Shown: in pieces, positions 50,301-60,243 of the stretch | How positions within the stretch are numbered: the first letter of the stretch is position 1 | How the letters are laid out: every line of letters begins with the position of its first letter | NCBI GenBank assembly: GCA_050084985.1 | Contig: JBITNC010000001.1 | Coordinates: 200,136,001 to 200,200,000, forward strand | Direction: 5' to 3' | DNA: 64,000 nucleotides | Source: Nageia nagi | Taxonomy: Eukaryota > Pinophyta | Made by a program: the position numbers and the translations under genes | The notes under the pieces: generated by a model | What the model was told of the DNA's origin: nothing | Database searches by the model: none | What the model saw: the letters and a program-made list of their open reading frames with translations, nothing else

Positions 50301-51369
50301 ATGGAAAGCCATTATCAAAGTCTCAATGGTGGATAATATTATCCCCTTTACAAGCTCCCATCATTGCTCTTGCTGGAAAATGCTAAGTAGAAGACCTAAG
50401 TCTAGTTTTTCCCATGAAAATAAATCATATGGTGAGTTTCCTAATATTTAAGGAGTCCATGAAACTACATAATAACTCATGAAAAGTGTTGTAATATATG
50501 GACCTCATCTAAAGCATCGTAAAAGTATCTAAGAACTAATAAGAAATGAAAACACATTTAGACTCCTCTTTGAGCTTCCACATTGACCATATCAAAATAA
50601 CATTGGTGTATGATGCTAGAATGGGGTTTCATAGTTTGGATTTGGCCTGATGTTGGGACTCTAATGCCATGAATTGATCATAGCACCCACAACACCATAT
50701 ACCCTTAACCAACCTAACTCATGAAGCAATACATGATGGTAGGAAATATTTTCAAAGTATGACTTATGTCTAGCTAATCCCTAGATCCATCACTCTTATG
50801 TATTATATTTTCTACTCCATCAGGTTCCCAAGTTGTGCTCTATTAAACAATTCATGGTCACTTTTAGATGTTCACCTTATGGGATTCCTATGAACATTGT
50901 ATCAAGAGTATAAACTATTTCCTACATTCTCTAGCATACCATAGTCTTGGTATTTGAAGCTCAACACAAAGAAAGAGGAAATGATTAGGAAGAATGATTG
51001 CTAATGTAGCAAATTGTAATGTAAGAAGGAAGTGCCAACTCTAGAACTAAGAAAATTAGACTTCTTTTTAGATTTATTAAATAATAAGAGAGAAGATTAG
51101 GTGAAGGAATAACCATAGTGGGTATCCATATGCTAAGTAAAGTTTAATTAATGTAATAAGTTTTCTTACAATGGATATAATATATGGATTAGAATAGTAA
51201 TATTTAAATTACCTATGGGCATTTATGGATGCCAATAAAGGATGCTTTAAAATTTTATTGTATTATCCTCATAATAGTAGTTGTAACAAATTGTTGTTAG
51301 TAATAGGAAAAGCAATGGGAAAAATGAAATGAAATTCAAATGGGAAAAGCTTCATATCTAGAAACAAAA
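50301..51369. other. No recognisable gene
   Basis: AT-rich sequence with stops in all frames and no tandem repeat or terminus that I can identify. It may belong to the element that starts at 49039 or to the copia element on the right. Confidence 0.45.
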
Positions 51370-52668
51370 GCTACACAAATGATGGTTTTAGTGTTGATTT
51401 AGACAAAGAATGCAATGAAGCATTATTTATGGTGTTTTGAAGAGAAACTAAATGAAGAGAAGAAAAAGGCAAAGTGCAAAAAGAAGAAGAGATAGATGAA
51501 GAAGATGATTTTAAGGTTGAGGCTGATCTTGAAGAAGAATTGGTAGAAACTTTGAATGAACTAGATAAGGAAAGAAAGAAAAATAAGAAAATCTCAAAAA
51601 GGATTGATGATGCAAGTGGTGTTATAAAAAGCTTAAAAGTAGAGGTGGAAGAATCCAAGAAGATTAATGAGGAGTTGGAGGGACAAATTCTCTCGTAAAA
51701 GTCAAAAACTACAGTAAGCTTGAAGAGCAAATAATTGGGTTATGTATGCAACTAGAGGAGGTCAACAAGAAAATTAGTTCCTATGAGTACCTAGAAGGAA
51801 AATCAACCAAGCTTAGTGAGATCATTAATAGTCAAAGAACATCTTTAGATAAGTTCAATTTGGGATATGAACAAGGAAAATCTTCCAATGATACAAAAAA
51901 TGTAAATACTAAAATAATTGAGAATAAGGAAGATAGCTTGGGATTTGAGGATGATGTTTTCACATAGGTACAATCAAGAAGGAGACCTTATGCAAGATCA
52001 AGGAGTTCTTAGCAATACACTAGCTTCATATATCCTTTCAATAGATATTATTTTAAATGCAATACTTATGGACACAAAATTTCAAATTGTAAGTATAATA
52101 TTGCTTTAAGAACTTTTGTTACTATAAATGCTTTTGGTCCACTAATGGAGTATCAAGTTGAATGCTATAATTTTCATGAGTTTGGATACATTGCTAAATT
52201 TTATAGAAGTAGGTATGGAATGAGTTCCTTTCCACCTAGACAATTTCCTCCTATGATACAAAATAGACAATTTTAGAGAAGCCCCCCATAAGAAGAAGAA
52301 AAGGAGAATAAAAAACAAGAACCTAAAGTGAAAGTAAAATAGGTTTGGAAAGAAAAGGAGAAATTCAAAGGTGCTAAGGAGTCACTAATTTTTCAAATGA
52401 CATTCAAAACTCAAGATAAACCATTACCATGGATGTTAGATAGCAAATGCTTAAGCCATATGATAGGTGACAAAAGGAAATTACAAAAGTTACAACAATA
52501 TGAAGGTGGATCAATTAGATTTGGAAATAATGATGGCATAAAGATTGTTGGCAAGGGGATAGTCAAAATAGATGATGGCAAAATCATATCTAAAAAGGTG
52601 TTGTTTGTTATTGGTCTAAAGCACAATCTATTGAGCATCAATCTGTTGCAGTGAAAATAGAGCTAGAA
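51370..52668 (+). pseudogene. gag: Ty1/copia gag-protease fragment, relic 2
   Basis: 51474-51967 is a Glu/Lys-rich coiled coil (EELVETLNELDKERKKNKK). Two zinc knuckles follow: YYFKCNTYGHKISNCKY (first Cys changed to Tyr) and VECYNFHEFGYIAKFYRS (second Cys, His and last Cys changed). Protease: PWMLDSKCLSHMIGDKRKL at 52430-52490, where D-S-G is D-S-K. Then SIRFGNNDGIKIVGKGIVKI and VLFVIGLKHNLLSINLLQ. The text is cut at 52668 by the LTR starting at 52669. Most of the frame is open, so decay is moderate. The coiled coil plus two knuckles is typical of some copia gags. Confidence 0.85.
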
Positions 52669-53493
52669 TGTAGAATAACATAAAATGCAATTATTCTTAA
52701 ATCTTCATTGAACCTCAAATTATGTAAAATAGATAGAAATGTTGTAATTATAAACTGATATTGATTTTCAACTCAAACTACAATTTGCCCTTAGAAGGGA
52801 CTTTTACAAATGCCATTTGCCAAAATGAAGGTATTAGATCTTCATTGTTTTTGATTTGCTTGCTTCTCTCCTTGGTATGGACAACCTGTAAATCCTACAC
52901 ACATGCAAAAGACAATAACATCAAAGCATCTATGTATGACATGTATTGAATTGAAACTAGCATAAAATAATAAAAGGTATGAGCTCATAAGATTTTGGCA
53001 GCATTACCCTACTTCAAAATTGGGTCCAGAGATTCTCAATATTGCTTTGTATTGGCTTGTATTTATAGATTTTGGGTGAGATGTTTCCAAGGCTGGTAAG
53101 GGGAAGTGAAAAGCCACCGTAGGTCGTAACTGACCCCCTCTATCCACATCATCTTGGAAGAATGAAGTGTTTCAACTTTCTCTCACTATTTTGGTTTCTT
53201 GTTCAACTGTTACAGAGTCATCGACGATTGCTAGGTGAATGTCAATGATTACCTCAAAATGCCCGTGACTATTTTGGGTTGCCGACGATTGGTTTTCAAT
53301 TTTTATAACAACATTAACATGATCGCCAAATAGCCAATTTTACCTAAAAAGAGTCATGTGACCACTTGTTTTGCATGTACTCAATGGGAGCTATCCAATA
53401 ATAAGGTTTTTAAACCTATTTTATATCATCGCGAAGAGTTATGATTGTTTCAATGTTTACTAGTTAAAAAGGGGACATTTTTAGGTGTCTACA
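52669..53493 (-). repeat. 3' LTR of element D
   Basis: On the plus strand it begins TGTAGAATAA and ends GGTGTCTACA. In the minus reading it begins TGTAGACACCTAAAAATGTC, close to the element 2 LTR start TGTAGATGCCTAAAAATG. It interrupts the copia protease frame at 52668. The outer flank is TAGAA; its partner lies outside the window. Confidence 0.8.
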
Positions 53494-53511
53494 TTTTACC
53501 CCTTTTTGAAT
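53494..53511 (-). other. Polypurine tract of element D
   Basis: The minus strand reads TTCAAAAAGGGGTAAAA immediately before the LTR start at 53493. This fixes the minus orientation. Confidence 0.8.
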
Positions 53512-54181
53512 TATCAACCGAGAATGCGGTTGATAATTTCAAAAATATAGAATGAGAAGATTTGTCGCTTAATTGTTTGTTGTTGCTTTTTTATGATATA
53601 AGTTTTGACTCAATTTCTTAGATGAATCAAAATTTTGATTTACCAAATTATGATAAAATGTGTTTTCATTTTACATTTGATGTAGTTTTGAAAACAAATT
53701 TGACTATACTTTAGAAGTGACTATTTTCGGTATGACAATGTGTTGAGCTTGTGTGATAGTTGCATGACATTTTTGTTATGTCATTTTGTATGTCTAAGCG
53801 GACATGTACCATATAAGTCCTCTTTAGTATATGAGTTTGATGGTGTTGTCCTTTGTCCCGACAACGGGGTTTCCAGATGATCTCCTGTAACAATGATACA
53901 TCACATTTTATCGTATTTTGATTTTCTTGACCAATTCAAGATTATTTTGAGAAATTTTTAATATTCTCATGGCTATTCCCAAACACAACATTTTACTTCC
54001 AATCACCGGCATTTAGTGGTGGTCGTCGGCGTCCATCTTCAAGTCATCGGGTGTTTCAAAAAGAAAAAGTTTTAACTTTTTCTTATTCATTTCCTTTTAG
54101 CTGTCACTTTCATTATCAGCTAGAACCAGTTTTCATCACAATCTCATTGATTTCCAGCCGTTGATATTCATTATAATCACC

Positions 54182-56474
54182 ATGCCTCCATGTAGATGCT
54201 CCACTAGATGTTCTCGACCTATCTGGGAAGAGGTAGGGTTTTGAAATGACTTTCTTTTCTATTTTTTTTTTATAACTTGTAATTTAATCGTTTAATTTCA
54301 AAATTGAAACCATGAATGACATTTAAAAATTATTTTAATTATTTTTATCAAATGAATTTTGTAAATCATGCTTTTATATATATTTTTTGTGAAATTTTTT
54401 ATAATTCGGCCGCGGTCACCGACCTAGGCCGAACGGGTGACAGAGTCGCTAGTGTTTGGAATGCAAACGCTGGCGACTGAGTCTTGCCTATTAGAAATGC
54501 TGACATTTTAGTATGAAACACCATTTTTTTTTTGAGCTGAACCTTTTTAACATTACATAGGTTCGATACATCTTTGAGCCTTGAGGTAGATATCCCTCGA
54601 TTCTACAGGAGGGTAGAGGTCTTCTAGGTCCAACCGGTCATACCTTTTTCAAGTCCATTGGTTTTGGCGTGGGTCCACACATGGGTCACATTAATTGGGA
54701 GTATCCTTTATTGGATACATTTTTAGATAGATGGGATGCAATGACATGTACTTTTCACCTTTCGACAGGGGAGATGACTGTCATAGTGGAGGATATACAT
54801 AGATTGTATAGACTCCCCATTCATGGATAGAGGATTTTGCCTATGGTGGATAGGACAAGAGCTTTACCCGCCATTTCTTATTTGTATGGGGCCGCTCAGG
54901 TTGATACTATTGTTTCTAAGATTATTTCAAGTGGCATCTAATATTACCAGTATTGGATGGAGGATCAGTAGGGGATGATCCATTTTTCATACTTGATGGG
55001 TTTAGTACAGTGTTATGCTCTCCCCGATATTGGTAGTGGGAGGTTTTTGTGGTCGTTATTGCCCATTATTGCAGATATGATGCAGCAGGGTACAGTGTAT
55101 GCTTGGGCACCCACATTGTTAGCTCAGATTTATAGGGAGCTATTCTTTTATTCATAGGGGCATAAGGCCTCTTTATCAGTTACTATCACTTTGCAGGCAT
55201 GGGCCTATGAGCATATAGCTATGGCTCATCCTCTAGGGTTACCAATGTTGGGGTTTGGTAGTCACTTGGATTATGAGGCTGGCATAGTCTGATGGCATGA
55301 TAATTTTTATATTCACCCATCAGATGGAGTTCATCGAGATGTGAGCTATTATTGCCACATGCTTAGTCACTTGATTCTAGATCAAGTGAGATTCAGATCT
55401 TACCACTTGTATCCTATCTGGAGAGAGCTTACAGCTGAGCTTACTGGTATTCAGTAACCATGTGTTTTGAGTGGTCATCGAGCTAATTTTTTGGAGTATT
55501 TTCATTTTGAGTAGGTGCACCATCAATTTGGCCTAGTTCAAGATGTACCTGCCCCATTAGTGCCATATCAGCGAGAGGGCACTATCTTAGAAGATGGTGT
55601 ACAACCATTAATTTATGTAGAGCTAGATCCTACTCAAGAGGAGGGATCATTAGAGGATGATACCAGGGAGGATGACATCGGGGTATCTGAGGCCTTCAGG
55701 ACCTGGTGGGAGGAGGGAGATGATGGTCCAGAGGGTGGATTGGAGGGTCGATGTGTTCATCTATGCATCGATGTTATTGAGGAGCTGGGTGCAGTAGCAG
55801 GAGGGGGAGAGGTAGGTGAGGAGCCTACAGGAGTGAAGGCTATGAGAGAGGAGGCTATCGGTGAGGAGGTTATGGTAGATGCTCCTAAGGAGTTAGCTCC
55901 TGAGGAGGAGGCTACGGGTGTAGGCGAGGAGGGAGGTACCCTAGAGGTTGCACGTGGAGTCGAGGAGGCTCCTACTACATAGGTTCCTAGCATTGATACT
56001 TTGCTAGGGGATATTTATGAGTTGAGACACCAATTGGCATAGGCCCACTCACATATGTATAGGTATAGGGTCGAGTGAGATAGATACAGATAGGAGAGAG
56101 ATGAGGCTTGGTCCTCTTTATAGGGAGCTCAGGCTCATCAGTTGGGAGCATCATCTACTTCTGGGAGTGGTCCTTTAGTTTTTAATCATGGAATTTGTCA
56201 GTAGTGAGATTTTTATAGTGGTATAGTGCAGATGTGGCTGATAGGTGTTCCAGCTTTTACTCCTAGGGCTCACTATCCTATTCCTCTAGATAGTTATATG
56301 CCTATAGATATTTCAGTGTATCAGATAGGCAGCAGTGCATAGGGCATAGTTGGATCCCCAGGTAGGACTTAGAGGTCACGAGGTCTTTCTAGCAGGAGTG
56401 GTACAGCTTGGGCATCTCCTTTAGGCATTATTGGTTCATCTGAGTTGCAAAAGAGCTCAACATCCAGGTAGTCC
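54182..56474 (+). pseudogene. Antisense PMD-like gene, relic 3, with frame-consistent intron
   Basis: Exon 1 starts at ATG 54182 (context ACCATGCC) and gives MPPCRCSTRCSRPIWEE. The donor GTAGGG is at 54233 and the acceptor TTACATAG ends at 54560. Exon 2 then stays in one frame from 54561 to beyond 55982. It has HINWEYPLLDTFLDRWDAMT and TFHLSTGEMTVIVEDIHRLY with RLPIHG (PMD core), then VYAWAPTLLAQIYREL (55100), then VHRDVSYYCHMLSHLILDQV (55330). A long Glu/Gly-rich part (55515-55980) and a coiled-coil-like ELRHQLA...RYRVE stretch (56020-56110) follow. About ten in-frame stops, nearly all TAG, TGA or TAA from single transitions, and no frameshift were seen. It is cut at 56475 by the next element. 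Confidence 0.85.
54233..54560 (+). other. Predicted intron of PMD-like relic 3
   Basis: The donor is GAAGAG/GTAGGG and the acceptor CATTACATAG/GTT. A T-run follows the donor closely, and the rest is AT-rich. Removing it joins codon-complete exons (phase 0) in the frame that carries all later PMD motifs. An intron in a gene antisense to its LTR element would survive reverse transcription, because the element's own transcript does not present the splice sites in sense. Confidence 0.65.
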
Positions 56475-56589
56475 TGTAGATTCCTACATTGAAATTCTTG
56501 AAATAGGGTCCGGGGTATTTTAATTATTGTCCTAAGTTCACCTAAATGTCCCCGGAGCCATTCCGGAATAAATAAACGGCCGGAGTCAG

Positions 56590-57352
56590 TGAATAAAGCC
56601 CTCCGGAATGAAAAGAAGAGGTCGCGGAGAAAAGATAGTCATATTTTGGCGAAGACCGAATTCCGGAACAAGATGACGTCTGCAAGGAGTAACTTCGTAT
56701 CCGGAGCCTTCGGGTAAAGCATTCCGGAAAAATAAGAAGGTGACATCAGCAAGGATGGACGAGGTTCACAATTGCCAAGGACTCCGGAGTCCGGAGGAGA
56801 TGACGCCAGCAAGTAGTGACTTAGTAGCCGGAGCCATAAAGGAAAACATTCCGGAGGAAAGAAAGATGACGTCACAGGTGAAACGACGTTCGCATTTTGA
56901 TGGAACCGGAGTCCGGAGATGACGAGTCATCAAAGGTAACTAGAAGGCCCGGAATCTGTGCATGGAGCATTCCGGACATATGAAGGCGATGTCACAGGTA
57001 GAACAGTGTTCATATCTTGCAGGAAATCAGACTCCGGAAGCAATGAAGTCTACACCGTCTTATCCGGAAGGCGAAGCGTTCCGGAGGTCCGGAAATGACG
57101 TCACATGGAAAGGCAAAGTCTACATCCGGAAGGGAAACCGGAGCCCGGAACAGATGACATCAGCAAAAAGAAGATTAGTATCCGGAACCAGCGAGCGAGA
57201 AATTCCGGAGATTCAAAGGTGATGTCACAAGGAGATATAAAGTTTACAATCATAAAGCAAACCGGAGCCCGGAATGGATGACATCATCAAGGAGTGACTT
57301 AGTGTCCGGAGCCAATGGAATGAAGAATTCCGGAGACTTGAAGCTGACGTCA
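56590..57352 (+). promoter_or_regulatory. U3 array of TGACGTCA-type and CCGGA motifs
   Basis: Loose tandem units, each with CCGGAGCC- or TTCCGGA-type motifs and a GATGACRTCA-type site. Exact TGACGTCA occurs at 56867, 57096 and 57345. TGACATCA or its complement occurs at 56741, 57155, 57220 and 57279. Partial forms are at 56674 (TGACGTC), 56801 (TGACGCCA) and 56987 (CGATGTCA). TGACG is the known core bound by TGA-type plant bZIP factors. That this array drives LTR transcription is inferred from its position upstream of the TATA box. Confidence 0.75.
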
Positions 57353-57649
57353 GGTGAAGGGGAAAAGATTAACATTTGGAATTAAGACCACGTCAAGAGG
57401 AAAACAGGCCCGCAACGAAAGATCAAAGAGTCAGAGTCGGAGAATTGAACATCCCGGGAGAGAGAGAGAGAAGTCTGCAAAATTCCAGAGCGCCATCATC
57501 AAGGGAATCGAATTATCAGCAATCTGCCCCATTTTGTAACAGTCGGCCAAGTGTCATATGTAGTTGATAGCAGTTCAAGAAGGCCGGAATCTTGCGGCCG
57601 TTTTTGTAAACGTTTCCGTTCTGTAACCTTGTAACTGTTGTTAATACAG

Positions 57650-57657
57650 TATAAATA
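57650..57657 (+). promoter_or_regulatory. TATA box of the element E LTR
   Basis: TATAAATA lies about 300 bp downstream of the TGACGTCA array. Transcription would start near 57680, making most of the following 630 bp the R and U5 part. AATAAA at 57664 could serve as the polyadenylation signal in the 3' copy, upstream of R. Confidence 0.7.
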
Positions 57658-57947
57658 TATGAAAATAAAGAGAAACTAGGGTCGGAAGCCTAGTATTGCC
57701 CTTTTCATTTGTTCTCGAAGACCTGTAGCTTCAGTCCGGTACTATGAAACCATCTTGACCTTTCTTGTCTAGCACTCGTAATTGTTATTCTTAATTTGGT
57801 TACATTGTGGCAGCTTAGCTTGTTTCCTGAGTAATAGTTGCGGGTTGCTAGTATAACTGTGTCTGCTACATGGTAGAGTAGAAGCCGGGGAGCTATTCAG
57901 AGAGTGAGGACTTGTTCTGTGGCTGCGACACTAGATTCAGGCCAAGG

Positions 57948-57964
57948 TTTCGCATACTGCGAAA
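57948..57964 (+). other. Small hairpin in the LTR leader
   Basis: TTTCGCA, loop TAC, TGCGAAA: a perfect 7-bp stem with a 3-base loop. It lies in the transcribed part of the LTR. A role in packaging or translation control is only a guess. Confidence 0.45.
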
Positions 57965-57984
57965 GCCTGCGCTGAACTAGTGAT

Positions 57985-58185
57985 CTACCCCTTTGCTTTC
58001 TCTCTCGTTACCCTATCCTTTTATCCCTTTCCTGTTACTCTATCCTTTTATCCCTTTCCTGTTACTCTCATCCTTTTGCTTACATTCCTCGCACCCTGTC
58101 CTTTTTATTTCCTCTCTTGTTACCCTTACTCTTTTGCTTTAATCTCTCGCACTCTGTTCTTTTTATCTCTTTCCAGTTACTTTTT
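57985..58185 (+). repeat. Pyrimidine-rich tandem repeat in U5
   Basis: A theme CCTTTTATCCCTTTCCTGTTACTC recurs with changes about five times, for example TTGCTTTCTCTCTCGTTACC and CCTTTTTATTTCCTCTCTTG. It is nearly free of purines and lies just before the LTR end. Confidence 0.75.
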
Positions 58186-58317
58186 CTATACCCAATGGAT
58201 AAGGAACCGGCCTTCTCCGGAGATCAGGCTGCGTCCTACAGTCTGTTCGTGAACTACTTTGGTTAAGATTGTTCCAGGCGCACATATCACACAATCTCAA
58301 TCAACAGTATTTCTTTT

Positions 58318-58335
58318 TGGCACGCCCGGTGGGAC
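58318..58335 (+). other. Primer-binding site of element E
   Basis: TGGCACGCCCGGTGGGAC starts with TGG and lies 11 bp after the LTR end. The form resembles the primer sites of Tat/Athila-type Ty3/gypsy elements. I do not assign the tRNA. Confidence 0.75.
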
Positions 58336-58452
58336 ACGAAGAAATTATTGGCGACTCTGCTGAAGCACCATCCATGGTATGTATTAAAGCAAATTATTTA
58401 TGAATATCATAGGTGCTTTGAACCTGTCATTTTCTTTTGCAATCTAGAGTTT

Positions 58453-59718
58453 ATGTGGACAAGATCTAAAACTAGAGCAGCAAAAGAAGAACCGGAATTT
58501 GGGAAGTTAGATACTCCTAGGAGAAAGACCCTGATCAAGTCCAAGTCTCTGAATAGTGTCGACTCCCTAAAATCCTCTATCAAGCCAGAATCATCAGATC
58601 TTCCTGCTAGAAATACCTTCCCCGGAATGGCTAACCCAGCTCAAAATATTTATCCGGAATGGGACAATGGAGTACCCATAGCTCTGGCGGTATTACATGA
58701 TATCCCAGCGAATGTTTTCAAAACCCTTCCGGAGTTTGATGCAACTTCAGAGAAGACAGCTTATGAGCACTGTGTGGATGTAGCCGGCCTAGCAAAGATT
58801 CACAATATTCAGCATGAAGATGTTATGGTGAGATTACTGGCTCAATCTTTCAAAGGAAAGGTCCTGGATTGGTACAGGGGCCTTTCTAATGGAACCATCA
58901 GTACCTGGGCTCAACTGGCAGAGCCCTTTATCCTGGAGTTTAATGAACTAGGGGATCCCTTTTCTCTGCTCACTCAGTTCACGTCAATCAAAAGGTTTGA
59001 ACAAGAGAACATCCCAGATTTTAACATTAGATTCCAGAAAACATGGACGAGAGTACCCATGCCAGTCAGGCCTCAGCAGTTTCAAGCTTTGATGTATTAC
59101 CTGAGAGCCTTTCCTCCGGATCTCTCTCTGCAAATCCAAAATTCCGGAGTGAATACCTTTCCGGAGGTCTATAGACAAGCAGTATATGCTGAATCATGCC
59201 TTATTGCAGTTGGGAAATTACCAAGCCGCATGCCAATGCCCTATTTCCCAATAACCACAACACAACAGCAAATTTTGAGACCTCCGGTAATCAGTTCAGT
59301 TCCGCCTCTGGCTAATATTCCTGCCCATGTTCAACCTTGGTCATCAAACTTGCCAAATCCTAGAGCTCCCTTGGCCTTACCAGCTCCACATCAGCCTAAT
59401 ATGAACCAAGGAGTAGCATCATCTACAGAAATTCAGGAACTCCGGAACTTGTGTAGAAATATGGCAAACCAGATTACCGTGTTGACCAGACAAAATAATG
59501 CCAGAAGATATCCCTACCCTGCTGTAGAGAAAGCTCAACATGTGTTGAATGAGGACGTGGACCAAGCTTCCACTTCCGGGGCGGCTAATGGGTTATGTTT
59601 GGCTTGTAATGATGCTCATGAACAAACAACCTGCCCTATTTTTCAATACCAAGAGTATCTGTCGAGGAGTGGAGGTATTCCTCCGCCTGGCGTAGCGGAT
59701 GACAAAGCCGGAACGTGA
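58453..59718 (+). CDS. gag: Gag protein of element E (intact, 421 aa)
   Basis: The structural protein that would form the particle. The open frame extends upstream to 58348 only through a TTG. The first ATG, at 58453, gives MWTRSKTRAAKEEPEF, a basic start typical of this gag group. The central part has LPEFDATSEKTAYEHCVDVA, then LLAQSFKGKVLDWYRGLSNG, then TWAQLAEPFILEFNELGDPF, the retrotransposon gag family core. A Pro/Gln-rich linker follows. Near the C-terminus is CLACNDAHEQTTC, a zinc knuckle with C-x2-C-x3-H-x4-C spacing, one residue shorter than the usual C-x2-C-x4-H-x4-C. It ends at TGA without running into protease. Confidence 0.9.
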   Translation: MWTRSKTRAAKEEPEFGKLDTPRRKTLIKSKSLNSVDSLKSSIKPESSDLPARNTFPGMANPAQNIYPEWDNGVPIALAVLHDIPANVFKTLPEFDATSEKTAYEHCVDVAGLAKIHNIQHEDVMVRLLAQSFKGKVLDWYRGLSNGTISTWAQLAEPFILEFNELGDPFSLLTQFTSIKRFEQENIPDFNIRFQKTWTRVPMPVRPQQFQALMYYLRAFPPDLSLQIQNSGVNTFPEVYRQAVYAESCLIAVGKLPSRMPMPYFPITTTQQQILRPPVISSVPPLANIPAHVQPWSSNLPNPRAPLALPAPHQPNMNQGVASSTEIQELRNLCRNMANQITVLTRQNNARRYPYPAVEKAQHVLNEDVDQASTSGAANGLCLACNDAHEQTTCPIFQYQEYLSRSGGIPPPGVADDKAGT

Positions 59719-60243
59719 ACTTGATGAATTCCACACCAGCGGACACAGCAGTTTTTCTGAAGCCCACTAGCGCGGGAAAGTGACCGTTGGGAAGAAGGAA
59801 TTTGATTTGTATACATATTGTAAATAGTGTGATGTTGCATTTATTTCGAGTGGTTGTTGTCAGTAATTTACTACTAGCGTAACGGAAATAGTAGTGGAAC
59901 CTTTTTGCGCCGGCAGAATTAAAAGTTTCCAAGAGGGTACATGCAATCAAATCCCAAGGTTCCCGAAAAGATCGTAAAAACGGCAAATCAGTTATTAATG
60001 CGGCTGTCGCGAGATGATCTCCCACGCTCGGAAGGATCGTGCATTCAAGTAAGCCATTAAAAGACCCAGAGCACGACCAACATGCCTATATGACTAGTGT
60101 TCATTGAAAGTGTTGGCTCACAAACTTACAAAGTTAGCAGCTATCGAGCATTGCCTGGAACTGTGAAATGAGCAAGAGAGTCTTTGTTTGAGGCGGAAGA
60201 AGAAATACAAGAAGGGTTGATAAAAACAGAGCAGCGGACAAGA
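59719..60243 (+). other. Spacer between gag and ORF2 of element E
   Basis: About 525 bp with stops in all frames and no remnant of protease or RT. Pol seems absent from the design rather than merely decayed. ORF2 would need its own start here, by a spliced subgenomic RNA, reinitiation or internal entry. I cannot identify which. Confidence 0.6.

Larger units (their letters stand above)
52669..56474 (-). mobile_element. Minus-strand LTR element D (left half visible) with antisense PMD-like gene
   Basis: A 3' LTR in minus orientation (52669-53493) is followed on its internal side by a polypurine tract and then by a plus-strand, hence antisense, PMD-like gene (54182-56474). The rest of the element lies beyond the insertion that starts at 56475. 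The layout next to the 3' LTR is the same as in elements 2 and 3. GC content is visibly higher than in those copies, and decay is lighter. Confidence 0.75.
56475..58306 (+). repeat. 5' LTR of element E
   Basis: It starts TGTAGATT and ends AATCAACA, inverted copies with one mismatch in eight. The end lies 11 bp before the primer-binding site. Its parts are a U3 with a repeated CCGGA/TGACGTCA array (56590-57352), a TATA box (57650), a leader with a small hairpin (57948-57964) and a pyrimidine-rich tandem repeat (57985-58185). Open frames inside it are chance. Confidence 0.9.

Noticed and set aside
51371-51730. Minus-strand Ser/Phe-rich frame of 119 codons.
   Set aside because: It is the reverse of the Glu/Lys coiled coil of the copia gag on the plus strand.
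55757-55993. Minus-strand Ser/Pro-rich open frame.
   Set aside because: It is the reverse of the Glu/Gly-rich tail of PMD relic 3.
56639-57567. Several open frames of 60-90 codons on both strands.
   Set aside because: They lie in the LTR U3 array, and their translations are by-products of the CCGGA repeat with no domain.
59636-60025. Minus-strand open frame of 129 codons as an antisense gene in element E.
   Set aside because: It starts in the spacer and runs into the end of gag, shows no PMD or other motif, and is likely chance in GC-richer sequence.
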